This document shows positions 26,538-34,971 of a DNA stretch of 64,000 nt, in pieces. Under the pieces are notes generated by a model. It had not been told where the DNA came from. It saw nothing but the letters and a program-made list of their open reading frames with translations, and did no database searches. Position numbers and translations under genes: made by a program. The stretch is from NCBI GenBank assembly GCA_034408855.1, contig JAWXCK010000253.1, positions 37,699 through 101,698 of the forward strand, in the 5' to 3' direction. Within the stretch, counting starts at the first letter, position 1; every line of letters begins with the position of its first letter. This stretch comes from JAIYDQ01 sp034408855. Lineage in GTDB: Bacteria; Planctomycetota; Planctomycetia; Pirellulales; Pirellulaceae.

Positions 26538-26996
26538 ATGCGAATTTTTGAAGTAGTACTAAGGCCCAGTGATACGGAAGCCGTTAAAATGCCATCCAAT
26601 GTCGAGCTCTTGCGGGCAAGCTTTGACAAGGACAAAGTGAGATTGACTTTTGAAAGTCCTCGCCAAGTAGAGCTAGAGGAATTTCGGTTCTTCGTCTTAA
26701 AACCTCATGAGCCAAGAGTCGACGGCGTGTTGAAGCGTGTCGCCGTTGGTGAATGCGAAGAACATGCTATCGTCGTCTACAGGGACGAGAGCCCTCTCGC
26801 AAAGTGTAAAAAATGTACTCGAGTACCATTGTCGGAAGGCGAATATTGCTGCAAAGGATGCGAGACATCGGGTGAGCATGATCTCGATTGCAATGGTCTT
26901 TACGACAAGGCTCGCGAGAGAATAAACGAGGAAGATGAAGCCGTTAATATGCTAATGAAACAAAACGGACAGAGACTAAAAGCTCCTACGTCCTAG
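26538..26996 (+). CDS. hypothetical protein with Cys-rich zinc-ribbon-like segment
   Basis: 152 residues, not recognised. The N-terminal 95 residues look like a beta-rich domain. A cluster of cysteines follows at about 102-130: CKKC, then CCKGC, then DLDC, which could bind zinc. The C-terminus is charged and helical. It is preceded by GAGGAGTG at about 26522. It is part of the mobile element and may be regulatory. Confidence 0.6.
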   Translation: MRIFEVVLRPSDTEAVKMPSNVELLRASFDKDKVRLTFESPRQVELEEFRFFVLKPHEPRVDGVLKRVAVGECEEHAIVVYRDESPLAKCKKCTRVPLSEGEYCCKGCETSGEHDLDCNGLYDKARERINEEDEAVNMLMKQNGQRLKAPTS

Positions 26997-27009
26997 GAAT
27001 CTTCCGAGA

Positions 27010-27174
27010 CTAGAACCCTCGTTGAACTGCATCCCAGTCGGAAAATTGGAACCCGTGTGATTCGCAGAGTCGAAAGGCTGCGGATCGCTGGGATATTCCT
27101 TCAGTTGCCGCGAGCTCGATTACCGTATCGTAGAAGCCGGAAAGTTGAGCGTAGAATTCGACTGGTTCTTGAGC
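27010..27174 (-). pseudogene. coding remnant downstream of the SHD1 protein
   Basis: An open stretch of 54 codons on the minus strand has good coding character (EFYAQLSGFYDTVIELA, FQFSDWDAVQRGF) but no start codon; it begins right after an in-frame TGA. It directly follows the SHD1 gene. It could be the tail of a gene disrupted at its 5' end or of one read by frameshift. Family not recognised. Confidence 0.35.
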
Positions 27175-28184
27175 TACTCAATCATCCCCTCGTCAGACTC
27201 AGAATTGTCATCACTACTGAATACCTCCAACGCTTTTTTATGGACTTCGATCCATCTTTGATCGTTTCGAGAAAGCTTTGGAAGAGGTACTGAGATCACC
27301 TTGCCGTCCGATTTTTGAATCGAAACATCGTTGTTGCTCGACTTCAGGTAACTCGCGTCAACACTGAACTTTCCATCTGCTGAGTTCCACGACCTTGGGC
27401 GTAGGTTGGGGGCGGACAAATTCAAGTCGCCTGGAGGAATCAAAGGCAGCAACTGCTTCTTATAGTCATTGTCGTCGAACTTGTAGTAGTCCAAGACATA
27501 CGCCGTTGAACTTGCTCCGATGGCGGTTTCATACGTGTAGGTTCCAGAAGCGTGAAGCAATCCATATATTTGAATCTTCTTTCCGTCGGCTATTCCTTTC
27601 GTAGGGTAACCTCGAACGACAAAACGTCCGTACTTGATATTGTCGTGAAGGTAGCCATGAAATTCATCGTCGCCGGTTATTTGCGACACTTTGATAAGTG
27701 TTTGTCGGTAAATCCAATCGGGGATGACATCGGGATGGATGTTGCGGTGGCTATCAACCCAGCCTATTCTCCGAGTCTTTTCCGATTCGATCACGTCTAA
27801 TAGTTCGGTCCACAATGCCATCTTCTCAAGCTTAGTTTTTGCGCTCTTGAACGCGACGAAAACCCCCTTGTTCGACTTGAGCTTACGAAACTTCTTTTTC
27901 TTTTCTTCACTCAAACTACTTTCCGCGAGTACGTCGAAGTCGCCATCGATCGTACTGTCGATAACAAAGTGGTTGTTCGCAAGAAGTAAAAGCTTTTGGT
28001 AATCAACCTTCCTTTTGCTTGCGGCATTTTGAATCTCCAAATTCACGGATTCAGCATCCAAATACCCCTGTTTGACGTACTTCTTAAGTACTGCGTCAGG
28101 AATTGGGTCTCCTGCCATCGAGGAAACGGAAATTGCAGCCAACAAAATGCACGACCCCGAAAACCATGCGAAGGAATTATTCAT
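27174..28184 (-). CDS. secreted protein with C-terminal SHD1 domain
   Basis: 336 residues. A signal peptide (residues 1 to about 24, ending SSMAG) is followed by about 240 residues without a recognised family. At the end (about 275-325) is an SHD1-type domain: RSWNSADGKFSVDASYLKS...KVISVPLPKLSRNDQRWIE. SHD1 domains at the C-terminus of secreted proteins are common in planctomycetes; their function is not established. Start ATG 28184 gives the signal peptide directly. It is a host-type gene inside the element and so may be cargo or a later insertion. Confidence 0.8.
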   Translation of the reverse strand: MNNSFAWFSGSCILLAAISVSSMAGDPIPDAVLKKYVKQGYLDAESVNLEIQNAASKRKVDYQKLLLLANNHFVIDSTIDGDFDVLAESSLSEEKKKKFRKLKSNKGVFVAFKSAKTKLEKMALWTELLDVIESEKTRRIGWVDSHRNIHPDVIPDWIYRQTLIKVSQITGDDEFHGYLHDNIKYGRFVVRGYPTKGIADGKKIQIYGLLHASGTYTYETAIGASSTAYVLDYYKFDDNDYKKQLLPLIPPGDLNLSAPNLRPRSWNSADGKFSVDASYLKSSNNDVSIQKSDGKVISVPLPKLSRNDQRWIEVHKKALEVFSSDDNSESDEGMIE

Positions 28185-28528
28185 CAAGACGCCCTTTATT
28201 TTGCCTGGGATGGAAAAAAATCTTGCAAAAACAATCGCAACCACTATCGCACATCCACAATGGAATGCAATAATGACCGCAAGACATTAGAGCATCGCGA
28301 AGTTTAGCCAGGGAACTGGCTAAGCCGATGAATGTGGATGCTCTAGGAAGCGGCAACATACTCACCAAATGATTGCGGCCCATTGCTCGGGAACGTCCTG
28401 CGACCCCCGGACAGTCTGCGTAGAGAGCGTTAAGCGCGTATAGGCGTTTCGACTGCTTCTCTTCTTTTGCGCCCTTTTTATGTCCCGACCGATCGCTTCT
28501 AAGCTTTCGTTTTCAAAAGGAGAATCCC
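28185..28528. other. intergenic region with structured hairpins
   Basis: Between divergent genes. It holds the nested hairpin at 28288-28345 and, near its end, a good ribosome binding site (AAAGGAGAA at about 28516) for the small gene at 28529. No open frame is convincing. Confidence 0.5.
28288..28345. other. nested stem-loop with GGAA tetraloop
   Basis: Outer stem TAGAGCATC (28288-28296) with GATGCTCTA (28337-28345). Inner 8-bp stem TTAGCCAG (28304-28311) with CTGGCTAA (28316-28323) closed by a GGAA (GNRA) tetraloop. No T-run follows, so this is not a simple terminator. It could be a structured RNA element or a protein-binding palindrome. Confidence 0.45.
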
Positions 28529-28828
28529 ATGAGCAATTCATCGAATGCCCAGCCAAAATACATGCCAGAGGAGGAGGCCTATATGGCCGCTTTCCAACAA
28601 TCGCCAACAAGGCAGACCATACGGAGGAAGCGAAACCTCGGTCTCAAGTCCATCTGGATGAGCGGGCAGTGGCTCACGACGGTTCAGAACGTCATCGAGT
28701 TCGAAGAGTCCTATGCTGCGAATAGATGCGGTCGGGCGAACACTCCGAAACAAGCAACTCGATCAACGAAGTCTCGCGAAAAGTCACAACAGCGCGACGA
28801 CGCGTTTCTGTCAGAGAACGGCGTGTAG
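28529..28828 (+). CDS. small hypothetical protein, DUF1580-like C-terminal part
   Basis: 99 residues. The middle (LKSIWMSGQWLTTVQNVIEFEESY) resembles the second half of planctomycete DUF1580 excisionase-like proteins (a GG-x-TT-x2-A-x3-F pattern), but the HTH-containing first half is replaced by unrelated sequence. The C-terminus is basic. A strong AGGAG site precedes it. Likely a DNA-binding regulator of the element, with low certainty. Confidence 0.5.
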   Translation: MSNSSNAQPKYMPEEEAYMAAFQQSPTRQTIRRKRNLGLKSIWMSGQWLTTVQNVIEFEESYAANRCGRANTPKQATRSTKSREKSQQRDDAFLSENGV

Positions 28829-28935
28829 CTCTCAGTCTCAAAAACCAAGGTCTTTCACGGCATTGGACGCATTTGAACCCTGTTGAAGCTATTCGTATCA
28901 ATGTCGTTCATTGGACTTACTTGAGGGAAATTGAA

Positions 28936-29157
28936 ATGCAAAAACTTGAAAATCCCAAGGACATAGCGGAGCGACTCTACGGATGGAGGCCGTCGACTGG
29001 TACCGTCTGCCGATGGGCTATCGTTCCAGGCAAGAACGGCGAGGTAATGCGGCGGACAAAAGTAGGGAAGCGAGTCCTAGTCACTGAGCATGATTTTCGG
29101 GCTTACCACGAAGATGCCTACGCGACGCCACCGAAAATCGAAATGCTGAAAGCCTAA
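28936..29157 (+). CDS. small HTH protein, excisionase/DUF1580-like
   Basis: 73 residues. GWRPSTGTVCRWAIVPGKNGEV resembles the winged-helix DNA-recognition part of excisionase-like proteins and is followed by a wing (RRTKVGKRVLVTEHDFRAYHE). A GAGGGA site precedes the ATG at 28936. The position between integrase and replication gene fits a recombination directionality factor or copy-control regulator. A 12-bp hairpin follows at 29166-29196. Confidence 0.65.
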   Translation: MQKLENPKDIAERLYGWRPSTGTVCRWAIVPGKNGEVMRRTKVGKRVLVTEHDFRAYHEDAYATPPKIEMLKA

Positions 29158-29165
29158 CCATAAAT

Positions 29166-29196
29166 GCATCAAGCCCGTAACGAGCGGGCTTGATGC
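29166..29196. terminator. strong hairpin between small HTH gene and rep gene
   Basis: A perfect 12-bp stem (29166-29177 with 29185-29196, GCATCAAGCCCG) with a 7-nt loop. There is no T-run on either side, so it may be a weak terminator, an attenuator or a repressor site in front of the rep gene. Confidence 0.5.
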
Positions 29197-29229
29197 GAGA
29201 CTCTGACGGAAACAAGGAGGTCAGACAAA

Positions 29230-30174
29230 ATGGATCATACGAAATCGACGGATCGCGAGCAAGCAAAAGCGAACGGTCAAAAAGATGATGCGGCAAATAA
29301 AAGAGGCAAAGTCCGAGGCGAGCAACTCTCGTTATTGCGACTCTTGCGATTACCAGACGTTCTAAAGACCAAGCATGGGCAATCTGTATCTCCAGGGATC
29401 GTCAAAGCTGTCTTGCGTGCGATCGATGATTACGACGGTGTCAAGGGATGTTGGGCGAGCGTCGAGACGTTATCAGACGACACCTGTTTTTCTGAATCTG
29501 TAGTTGGTCGCGCGATTGAAGTCCTGAAGTCACTCGACTTGATAATCTCCACACCACGCTACCGAGACACCAACATTCACTCAATTAATTGGGGAGTTGT
29601 TTCCAGTAGTCGTTTTGCCCCACGGGCAAAATCACTACCTGTTAACGAGAAAAGTCATTCTGCCCCTGGGGTAAGTGGTTTTGCCCCTGGGGTAAGTGGT
29701 TCTGCCCCTGGGGTAAAGTCGAGTTGCCCCACGGGCAAAGGAAACGCAATTGAAACGCAATTGAAACGCAAAAGAAACGCAAAGCATGAGATAGATGAAT
29801 CTCTTTTGTCTCTCATTCGATGGTGGAATTCCCTCAAGGAGCGAAAGCTAGTACTGGCAGGCGTAGAAACAGAACCATCCAAAGGAGTACTAGCCGGATG
29901 GAAGCGATTCAAGAAGTCTCCAGAGTTGCGCACACTCTTAGCCGACCGTACCAAGATCGAAACGGCGCTCCAGCAATCCTACCTGCCGCAGAAGGGAGCT
30001 TGGTTCACATTGCCAAAGCTCTTGGGGGGTACGGTTCCGGATGGCGAATACGCAGTTCGGAAACTGCTGGACGGCAGCTATGCAGATATCGCAGGCTCAA
30101 AGCCAAAGACGGCCAACGACGGACCCGGTGTTAACTACGACCCGAACAGGAGTATTTCCGATGACAAATTCTAA
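29230..30174 (+). CDS. winged-helix replication initiator-like protein with internal origin repeats
   Basis: 314 residues. Residues about 35-125 form a replication-organiser-type winged helix (LSLLRLLRLPDVLK, CWASVETLSDDTCFSESVVGRAIEVLKSLDLI), as in phage lambda O-like and N-terminal RepA-like proteins. A low-complexity linker (APGVSG repeats, about residues 143-160) follows, encoded by direct and inverted repeats. The C-terminal 130 residues are helical and Lys-rich. By analogy with lambda O, which binds iterons inside its own gene, it likely starts replication of the element. GGAGG lies just before the ATG. The stop overlaps an ATG at 30161 in another frame that stays open only briefly. Confidence 0.7.
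   Translation: MDHTKSTDREQAKANGQKDDAANKRGKVRGEQLSLLRLLRLPDVLKTKHGQSVSPGIVKAVLRAIDDYDGVKGCWASVETLSDDTCFSESVVGRAIEVLKSLDLIISTPRYRDTNIHSINWGVVSSSRFAPRAKSLPVNEKSHSAPGVSGFAPGVSGSAPGVKSSCPTGKGNAIETQLKRKRNAKHEIDESLLSLIRWWNSLKERKLVLAGVETEPSKGVLAGWKRFKKSPELRTLLADRTKIETALQQSYLPQKGAWFTLPKLLGGTVPDGEYAVRKLLDGSYADIAGSKPKTANDGPGVNYDPNRSISDDKF
29613..29784 (+). other. putative origin of replication inside the rep gene
   Basis: Five related palindromic units: TTTTGCCCCACGGGCAAAA (29613-29631), three copies in 21-bp steps starting TGCCCCTGGGGTAA at 29661, 29682 and 29703, and TTGCCCCACGGGCAA (29724-29738). They are followed at once by four 11-bp direct repeats GAAACGCAA(TT/AA) starting at 29741, 29752, 29763 and 29774. 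Iterons followed by a less GC-rich repeat tract inside an initiator gene is the layout of lambdoid origins. Function is inferred. Confidence 0.65.
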
Positions 30175-30219
30175 CGAAGCTGATTATGTGAGGTGCTTTT
30201 CGTATGGCGTTGGCGGAGT

Positions 30220-30924
30220 CTACCAGTGCGACCGGTTGAGTTCAGTAACGACGTGCTCGCAGATCGGGAATGTCGGACAGTGGTCGACGTCGGCGGGTCC
30301 AAGTCGCTTTCCAGCAATCGCGTTTTCGATTCCACGCTGATGAGAGAAATCGACTAACTCCCACATCAAAACAGTAGGGGCCTGTACGGTCTTGACCCAT
30401 GTTTTTAGGAGCTCGATAAAATTATGACGCTCGATCGAAGCCCCGTTGCTAGCCAAAATAGAGAGTTCGGTAATCAATGCACGAACCATCAGCTCACGAT
30501 GATTCGGGGATTGCGAGCCGACGTTCTCATAGCTTAAAAATCTGTCTAGCAAATGGGCAGCAAGTCCCATCAAACCCTCAAAATCAAGATTCTTCGGACA
30601 AGGCACAATCACTTTCCCATGGTGACCCATTCTCGCGACAGCCGATGAGCACGGGCCCACGAGTATGAGCGTAAGCTCATCTGCCTTTGATTGCCCTTCC
30701 AACTCTGCTGCCCATTGTTTCGCGTCGGGTTGGTTTATCTGATTAAATGATGATTTGACCTGACATGCCCTTGTCACGGTCATCCCGTACCATGCGATGT
30801 CGATTTTGTCAGACGCATGAGTGGGCTCCAGCGTAAGCCGGTCCCAATCCAAGCGACGCAGTGATTCGAGCAACGCGATTACGGTTTGAATGAGATAGCC
30901 ACGGTTTCCGTCTTGCCCACTCAT
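30220..30924 (-). CDS. PD-(D/E)xK nuclease, DUF4297/Cap4-like
   Basis: 234 residues. The N-terminal 90 residues match the dsDNA-endonuclease domain found in Cap4-like defence proteins: RGYLIQTVIALLESL (in place of the GYxYQ motif), an acidic residue in SDKIDIAW, and QVKSS as the (E/Q)xK catalytic strand. The remaining 140 residues form a helical C-terminal domain of unknown type. No partner sensor or cyclase is adjacent. Convergent with the rep gene. Likely an effector nuclease of the element's defence cargo; a diverged restriction enzyme is the alternative. Confidence 0.6.
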   Translation of the reverse strand: MSGQDGNRGYLIQTVIALLESLRRLDWDRLTLEPTHASDKIDIAWYGMTVTRACQVKSSFNQINQPDAKQWAAELEGQSKADELTLILVGPCSSAVARMGHHGKVIVPCPKNLDFEGLMGLAAHLLDRFLSYENVGSQSPNHRELMVRALITELSILASNGASIERHNFIELLKTWVKTVQAPTVLMWELVDFSHQRGIENAIAGKRLGPADVDHCPTFPICEHVVTELNRSHW

Positions 30925-31114
30925 AGAGCCTTCTCTCCTGAATGCTAGTGCAATTGTCTACATTTGCCGAAAGTGAAACTGTGTCATACGGAGCAAGGGA
31001 ATTCCTCAGCTGCGAGGCCGGCGCAAGGTAGTATCGCGTTTGCGGCAACGTTGACTTTCCCGATCGTTGCTTCGTTCAAATTGTAAATTCTAACGCAAAA
31101 GAGGAACGCCCGCC

Positions 31115-31465
31115 TTAGGCTATAATCGTTCTGCGCGCATCGGTCAGTCTCGAACATGATCGACCGAACGCGTTTGGCATCGCGGCGATAGAGACGACCC
31201 CCATTCCTTTTTGGACCATGATTTCCAGATTATCATCCACAAAGCGCTCCGGATCGACCACCAATCGACTTACCGGATAAGCAACGGTGCGAGCGAGTGT
31301 TTCTGGGATCTCGAAGAGCTCATCGGTGTAGGCGTCCGTCATGAGTCGAAGTTCGTCAGCTAAATCTTGATCATTCAAGACGAATTGTTCACTAACCTCT
31401 TCCGGAACCACTTTTGACGCATGCGGAATGTGAATAATCGTAAACGGGGAATGCAAGCCGGACAT
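31115..31465 (-). pseudogene. N-formylglutamate amidohydrolase fragment
   Basis: The first 85 residues match the N-terminal third of the family (IHIPHASKVVPEEV, DAYTDELF, YPVSRLVVDPERFVDD, QKGMGV). The catalytic histidine and Glu blocks that follow in about 250-residue homologs are missing; after GMGV the sequence is unrelated and stops. It is a truncated remnant, probably non-functional. Confidence 0.65.
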
Positions 31466-31822
31466 TTTTTAATCTCTTTGGTATTCTTCGTAACTTCTTG
31501 GAATTACCGTTAGCGTACGCGAAGACAGTCCGAGCTGACGTCCAGTTCGCCAGGATTTCCGTTGGTTAGACCGACCCCTCATGTCGCGTGCTCTGAGCTT
31601 TGCTAAACTACGGAGGCATTTTGCGGGAATATCATGCTTTCTGACGCGCGACGGCTGGACGGAATTCGTTTTGACTTTCCTATGTAGAAACGATCGATGA
31701 CATAAGCGGCCGGGGCAGCAAGATTTAATTTGTTCAGTATCGGGCTCGAAGTCGACCATCGGCTTGCGGCTGATGTCCTGCGGTGTGAAGTACCCTTATT
31801 TTCCGTTACGCACGTCTAGCTT
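31466..31822. other. gap before hsdM
   Basis: A 96-codon open frame on the minus strand (31469-31759) has no recognisable family and looks biased by shadow sequence; I do not call it a gene. The promoter of hsdM must lie in the right half; a region near 31800 is AT-rich. Confidence 0.4.
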
Positions 31823-34300
31823 ATGGCCATCAAGAAATCCGATCTATACTCGTCCCTCTGGGCCTCGTGCGATGAACTTCGCGGCGGGATGGATGCCAGC
31901 CAGTACAAGGACTACGTCCTGTTCATGCTGTTCATCAAATACATCTCCGACAAGTACGCAGACTACGACGGATTCGAGCCGCCGGTCGTCATCCCGCCAG
32001 GAGCAAGCTTCATGGATATGATCGCCCTCAAGGGAAAGGATGGCATCGGCGACAAAATCAACACGCAAGTCATTCAAAAACTTGTCGATGCGAATGATCG
32101 CCTCTCCCGTCACGACTTCCCTGACTTCAACGATCCGAACAAGCTCGGCGAGGGGCAGGCGATGGTGGAGCGCCTGACCAACCTCATTGGCATCTTCCAA
32201 AAGCCGGAACTGGATTTCTCCCAGAACCGCGCCGAACACGACGACATTCTCGGCGACGCCTACGAGTATCTGATGCGGCACTTCGCCACCGAGAGCGGCA
32301 AGAGCAAGGGGCAATTCTATACCCCGTCCGAGGTCAGCCGCGTCATGGCCAAGGTCATCGGCATTTCTCCAAAGAATACCGTTGCCTCGACGACCGCCCA
32401 CGACCCCTTCTGTGGCTCCGGCTCTCTGCTGCTGAAGGTCGCTGCCGAGGCCGGAAAACACATCACGCTCGAAGGGCAGGAGAAGGACGTGACCACCGCA
32501 GGTCTCGCCCGCATGAACATGATCCTGCACGACTTCCCCACGGCGAATATCATCTCCGGCAACACTCTAGCCGCCCCCAAGTTCAAGGACGGTGAACAGC
32601 TTCGCACTTACGACTACGTCGTCGCCAATCAACCATTTTCCGACAAGACCTGGAGCACCGGCCTCATCCCGGAGAACGATCTCTACCAGCGTTTTCAGTG
32701 GGGGGTGCCGCCGAAGAAGCAAGGCGACTACGCCTATCTCCTGCACATCATCCGCTCGATGAAGAGCACGGGCAAGGCCGCCTGCATTCTCCCGCATGGC
32801 GTGCTTTTTCGCGGCGGTGCTGAAGGCGTCATCCGCCAGCAGCTTATCCGCTCCGGTTATCTCAAGGCCATCATCGGCCTGCCTGCCAATCTTTTTTACG
32901 GCACGGGCATCCCCGCCTGCATCCTAGTGCTCGACAAGGAAAACGCCAAAGCCCGCAAAGGCATCTTCATGATCGACGCCTCCAAGAGCTTTATCAAGGA
33001 TGGCAACAAGAATCGTCTCCGCGAGCAGGACATTCACCGCATCGTGGACACCTTCAAAAAACTGTCCGAAGTCCCACGCTACGCGCGCATGGTGCCAGTC
33101 GAGGAAATCGCCGACCTGAAGAACGACTTCAACCTCAACCTTCCGCGCTACATCGACAGCAGCGAGCCCGAGGATCTCCAAGACATCAACGGTCACCTGC
33201 GCGGCGGCATCCCGAAGCGTGACATCGACGGACTGGAGCGCTACTGGCAAGTCATTCCAGCGGTGCGGGAGGAGTTGTTCAAGAAGTCCAAGCATGCGGG
33301 CTATTTCGATCTAACCACCTCCGATGTCAAGTTGGCGATCTTCGGTCATTCTGAGTTTACGGCGTTCAAGAGCGGCGTCGACAAGCTGTTTACAAAGTGG
33401 AAAAAAACCAACTCACCGCTATTAAAGAGCTTTGGCAAGGATGATCACCCCAAGGCACTCATCGAGACGCTGTCCGAAGATTTATTAGCCACCTTTGCCA
33501 AAGCGCCGCTTCTAGATTACTACGACATCTACCAGCACCTCATGGACTACTGGGCGATGACCATGCAGGACGACTGCTACCTTATCGCCGCCTTCGGGTG
33601 GCAGGCTGGCGTACTGCCACGCGAAATCATCCAGGTGAAGAACAAAGAGAACAAACTCGTCTGGCCCGAGCCGCACGACTTCAAGCGCGGCAAGCGCCGA
33701 TTTAAGTCCGACCTCATCCCCGCCACACTCGTAATCGACCGCTACTTCGCCGCCGAGTGCGATGCCGTCGCCGCCATCGAGGGCGAACTGGCCGCCATCG
33801 AGCAGCAGCTTGATGAAAAGCGCGAGGAGCAAAACGATGAGGGTGAATTGCTGCTCGCTGAAGTCATCGAAGGCGAAGGCGACAAGCAGAAGATCACCGC
33901 CAAGGCCGTGAAGGCCCGAATCAAGGACATCGGCAAAGACCCCGATTATGCCGAGGAACGCGAGGCGTTGCAGGGATACGCCGCTCTGCTCGACCAGCAA
34001 ACGGACGCCAAGACCCGGCTTAAGACCGCGCAGGACGACCTGGAGGCCAAGCTCGACGCCCAATACCCCAAGCTCAGCGAGGACGAGATCCAGACCCTTG
34101 TGGTGGACGACAAATGGCTGGCCACCGTCGCCGTCGCCGTGCAGGGCGAACTCGACCGCGTCTCGCAGACCCTCACCGGCCGCATCCGCGAGTTCGCTCT
34201 GCGCTACGCCACCCCGCTGCCACAGCTCACCGACGAAGTCGCCACGCTCGCCAGCCGCGTTGACGAACACCTCAAAAGGATGGGAGCGGTATGGAAGTGA
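31823..34300 (+). CDS. hsdM: type I restriction-modification DNA methyltransferase subunit
   Basis: 825 residues. The N-terminal helical domain is followed by GQFYTPSEVSRVM (163-175), SAM-binding motif I DPFCGSGS (194-201) and the catalytic loop NQPF (269-272), a variant of NPPF, which marks N6-adenine methylation. The usual protein is about 500 residues. Here a C-terminal extension (about 480-825), with coiled coil from about 640 (AIEGELAAIEQQLDEKREEQ), resembles that of long HsdM forms. It pairs with HsdS and HsdR. It overlaps hsdS by 10 bp, so translation is coupled. Confidence 0.95.
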   Translation: MAIKKSDLYSSLWASCDELRGGMDASQYKDYVLFMLFIKYISDKYADYDGFEPPVVIPPGASFMDMIALKGKDGIGDKINTQVIQKLVDANDRLSRHDFPDFNDPNKLGEGQAMVERLTNLIGIFQKPELDFSQNRAEHDDILGDAYEYLMRHFATESGKSKGQFYTPSEVSRVMAKVIGISPKNTVASTTAHDPFCGSGSLLLKVAAEAGKHITLEGQEKDVTTAGLARMNMILHDFPTANIISGNTLAAPKFKDGEQLRTYDYVVANQPFSDKTWSTGLIPENDLYQRFQWGVPPKKQGDYAYLLHIIRSMKSTGKAACILPHGVLFRGGAEGVIRQQLIRSGYLKAIIGLPANLFYGTGIPACILVLDKENAKARKGIFMIDASKSFIKDGNKNRLREQDIHRIVDTFKKLSEVPRYARMVPVEEIADLKNDFNLNLPRYIDSSEPEDLQDINGHLRGGIPKRDIDGLERYWQVIPAVREELFKKSKHAGYFDLTTSDVKLAIFGHSEFTAFKSGVDKLFTKWKKTNSPLLKSFGKDDHPKALIETLSEDLLATFAKAPLLDYYDIYQHLMDYWAMTMQDDCYLIAAFGWQAGVLPREIIQVKNKENKLVWPEPHDFKRGKRRFKSDLIPATLVIDRYFAAECDAVAAIEGELAAIEQQLDEKREEQNDEGELLLAEVIEGEGDKQKITAKAVKARIKDIGKDPDYAEEREALQGYAALLDQQTDAKTRLKTAQDDLEAKLDAQYPKLSEDEIQTLVVDDKWLATVAVAVQGELDRVSQTLTGRIREFALRYATPLPQLTDEVATLASRVDEHLKRMGAVWK

Positions 34301-34971
34301 AGCCCGGCTACAAGCAGACGGAGGTGGGCGTCATCCCGGAGGAGTGGGAGGTTTGCCGCCTGTCGAGCCTCGTCGTGTCTGGTCCAAAGAACGGTTACTC
34401 AGGGCGGAGTGGAAAAGATGCCCGAGGAACTCCGACGCTAGCTCTCACCGCAACAACATCGGGGCGAATGATTCTCGATGAGGAAACACTGAAGCATCTC
34501 GAAGAAACGCTCGAACAAAACTCGGACGTTTTTCTCAAGGCGGGTGATGTGCTCGTTCAACGGTCAAACACGCCCGACCTTGTTGGCACGACGGCGATTT
34601 TTGATGGCCCCAGCGGCGTGTTTGCGTACCCCGACTTAATGATGCGATTGCGCTTCAAGGCACAGGAGACCGCTCGCTGGTTTTGGCGCTATGCGAACAG
34701 TTCAAGCGGCAGGCGTTATTTCGTCAGCGTGGCCGCCGGTTCGACCGGAACTATGCCCAAGATAAGCGGAGACAAGCTCCGCAACATGCCGCTTCCGCTG
34801 CCAAAGCCTCCCGAACAACGCGCGATCGCGACGGCGTTGAGCGATGTGGATGCGCTGCTGGGCGCACTGGACCGGCTCATCGCCAAGAAGCGCGACCTCA
34901 AACGGCCGCCATGCAGCAACTCCTCACCGGCCAAACCCGCCTCCCCGGCTTCCACGGCGCGTGGGAGGTGA
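34291..34971 (+). CDS. hsdS: type I restriction specificity subunit, N-terminal half (frameshifted)
   Basis: The first target recognition domain starts at IPEEWEVCRLSSLV; the central helix is PPEQRAIATALSDVDALLGALDRLIAKKRDLK. The frame is then lost: the next residues should be QAAMQQLLTGQ but read RPPCSNSS. One base is missing near 34901-34908 compared with the expected CTC AAA CAG GCC GCC. The continuation is the open frame 34911-35558. Joined, the protein would be about 422 residues, normal for HsdS. Either a real mutation that disables the first TRD linkage or a sequencing error. Confidence 0.85.
   Translation: MEVKPGYKQTEVGVIPEEWEVCRLSSLVVSGPKNGYSGRSGKDARGTPTLALTATTSGRMILDEETLKHLEETLEQNSDVFLKAGDVLVQRSNTPDLVGTTAIFDGPSGVFAYPDLMMRLRFKAQETARWFWRYANSSSGRRYFVSVAAGSTGTMPKISGDKLRNMPLPLPKPPEQRAIATALSDVDALLGALDRLIAKKRDLKRPPCSNSSPAKPASPASTARGR

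Noticed and set aside
31469..31759. 96-codon minus frame upstream of the formylglutamate hydrolase fragment
   Set aside because: Basic, low-information sequence without family resemblance and with no clear ribosome binding site.
31844..32530. Long antisense frames in hsdM and hsdR (also 33512-34270 and 39597-40697)
   Set aside because: Long antisense frames arise from high-GC codon bias; sequences have no domain features.
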